In this document: in pieces, positions 63,581-64,000 of the stretch | Layout of the letters: every line of letters starts with the position of its first letter | Position numbering within the stretch: position 1 is the stretch's first letter | DNA from: an uncultured Alphaproteobacteria bacterium | GTDB lineage: Bacteria > Pseudomonadota > Alphaproteobacteria > UBA6615 | NCBI GenBank assembly: GCA_943787745.1 | Contig: CALSNJ010000002.1 | Coordinates: 248,001-312,000, forward strand | Length of the DNA: 64,000 nucleotides | Direction of reading: 5' to 3' | Translations under genes and position numbers: made by a program | The notes under the pieces: model-generated | What the model saw: only the letters and a program-made list of their open reading frames with translations | What the model was told of the DNA's origin: nothing | Databases searched by the model: none

Positions 63581-64000
63581 ATGACACCGTGTGTGCGCTG
63601 GTTCATTTCTCCTGCCTTTGTTGTGGGGCTGGCAATCGTTTTGTTGTTGGTCGCCTTGATCACGAATGCGCAAGCAGCAGACCCACCCGAGGAAGAGAAC
63701 CCCAGCGGTCTTTCCGAACACCACTATGTGCGTCTTGATGCGATCACCGTCACGCTGTTTGGGGATGGCAGTGTTGTTGGTCTCTACACCGTCGCTGCGA
63801 CTTTGGAGATTGCTGAGGCCGATCAGCGTTCATTGGTCACGGCCGCACGTTCGCGCCTGCGGGATGCCATGATTGTGGAGCTCCACAAGCTTCTGGCACG
63901 TCGCAAGGGTATCGAGGTTCCTCTTGATGCTGTGAAGTACCGACTCCGCAATGTGGCTCAAAAAACTCTGGGAAAAGACATTGTGGTCGATCTGTTTGTG
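63581..64000 (+). CDS. FliL-like exported or membrane-anchored protein, partial at window edge
   Basis: An open frame from ATG 63581 runs through the window end (140 codons, no stop). The N-terminus has a hydrophobic segment (residues about 7-28, FISPAFVVGLAIVLLLVALI) followed by AQAADPPEEE, so a signal peptide or anchor is likely. The rest, LDAITVTLFGDGSVVGLYTVAATLEIA and later KYRLRNVAQKTLGKDIVVDLFV, again looks FliL-like. It starts 9 nt after the preceding gene, so the pair is likely one operon. 3' end not seen. Confidence 0.72.
   Translation, partial: MTPCVRWFISPAFVVGLAIVLLLVALITNAQAADPPEEENPSGLSEHHYVRLDAITVTLFGDGSVVGLYTVAATLEIAEADQRSLVTAARSRLRDAMIVELHKLLARRKGIEVPLDAVKYRLRNVAQKTLGKDIVVDLFV

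Noticed and set aside
1-64000. CRISPR array, tRNA, rRNA, transposase or prophage genes
   Set aside because: No regularly spaced repeats, no integrase or transposase motifs and no tRNA-like cloverleaf were seen on either strand.

Overview
The window is a chromosomal segment of an alphaproteobacterium, gene-dense and moderately GC-rich by eye. The assignment rests on lineage-typical families (DUF482 acyltransferase-like protein, bacterial NDUFA12, DUF2155, MucR, LdtR, a bifunctional RelA/SpoT) and on familiar gene orders: mlaD-DUF2155-aat-accC-accB-aroQ, rpoZ-rsh-pdxJ-acpS-lepB-rnc-era-recO, and rpiB-glyA-nrdR-ribD-ribE-ribB-ribH-nusB-thiL. The order or genus cannot be fixed from the sequence alone. 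I see no rRNA, tRNA, CRISPR array, insertion sequence, prophage or integrase.

Layout. 0-9.4 kb: clpS-clpA; on the minus strand ridA, a zinc-type cation exporter and a DUF482 protein; then the B12-dependent ribonucleotide reductase nrdJ, alone with its own terminator. 9.7-16.2 kb: the complex I accessory protein NDUFA12, two overlapping MCE/MlaD genes, DUF2155, the minus-strand run aroQ-accB-accC-aat, a PLP decarboxylase and a MarR regulator behind a clear palindrome. 16.2-28.5 kb: a family 5 uracil-DNA glycosylase paired with a NYN protein whose nuclease motif looks degenerate, folK, rpoZ, the (p)ppGpp enzyme, the pdxJ-acpS and lepB-rnc-era runs, recO, parC and a solitary bioY. 28.6-33.6 kb: a TRAP transporter with an ordinary binding protein but a very unusual large permease carrying about 340 extra C-terminal residues. 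33.7-42.6 kb: the leucyl/arginyl-tRNA-protein transferase bpt, motA-motB, a GNAT-penicillin acylase-ilvA operon and two alpha/beta hydrolases. 42.7-50.5 kb: a five-gene manganese ABC transporter operon ending in its own regulator mntR, a 1-Cys peroxiredoxin, hemB with a PH-like membrane protein, and a flavin monooxygenase. 50.6-55.4 kb: regulators (ldtR, rpoH, a MarR protein with a C-terminal cysteine cluster, mucR), glutaryl-CoA dehydrogenase and a cupin. 55.8-64 kb: rpiB, glyA, nrdR, the riboflavin operon with nusB and thiL, and two FliL-like membrane-anchored proteins, the last cut by the window edge.

How the genes fit together. ClpS, ClpA, Aat and Bpt are all in this window; together they make up the reader, the unfoldase and both tRNA-dependent writers of the bacterial N-degron pathway. 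NrdJ and its likely repressor NrdR are both present. Mn uptake, MntR and a peroxiredoxin form an oxidative-stress neighbourhood.

The features most worth a second look are the extended TRAP permease, the NYN protein lacking its acidic motif, the cysteine-cluster MarR protein beside a repeated palindrome upstream of rpoH, and the RibB protein whose RibA-like half lacks the zinc cysteines. Start codons were reassigned from the longest open frame wherever family length, an SD sequence or operon spacing argued for it.
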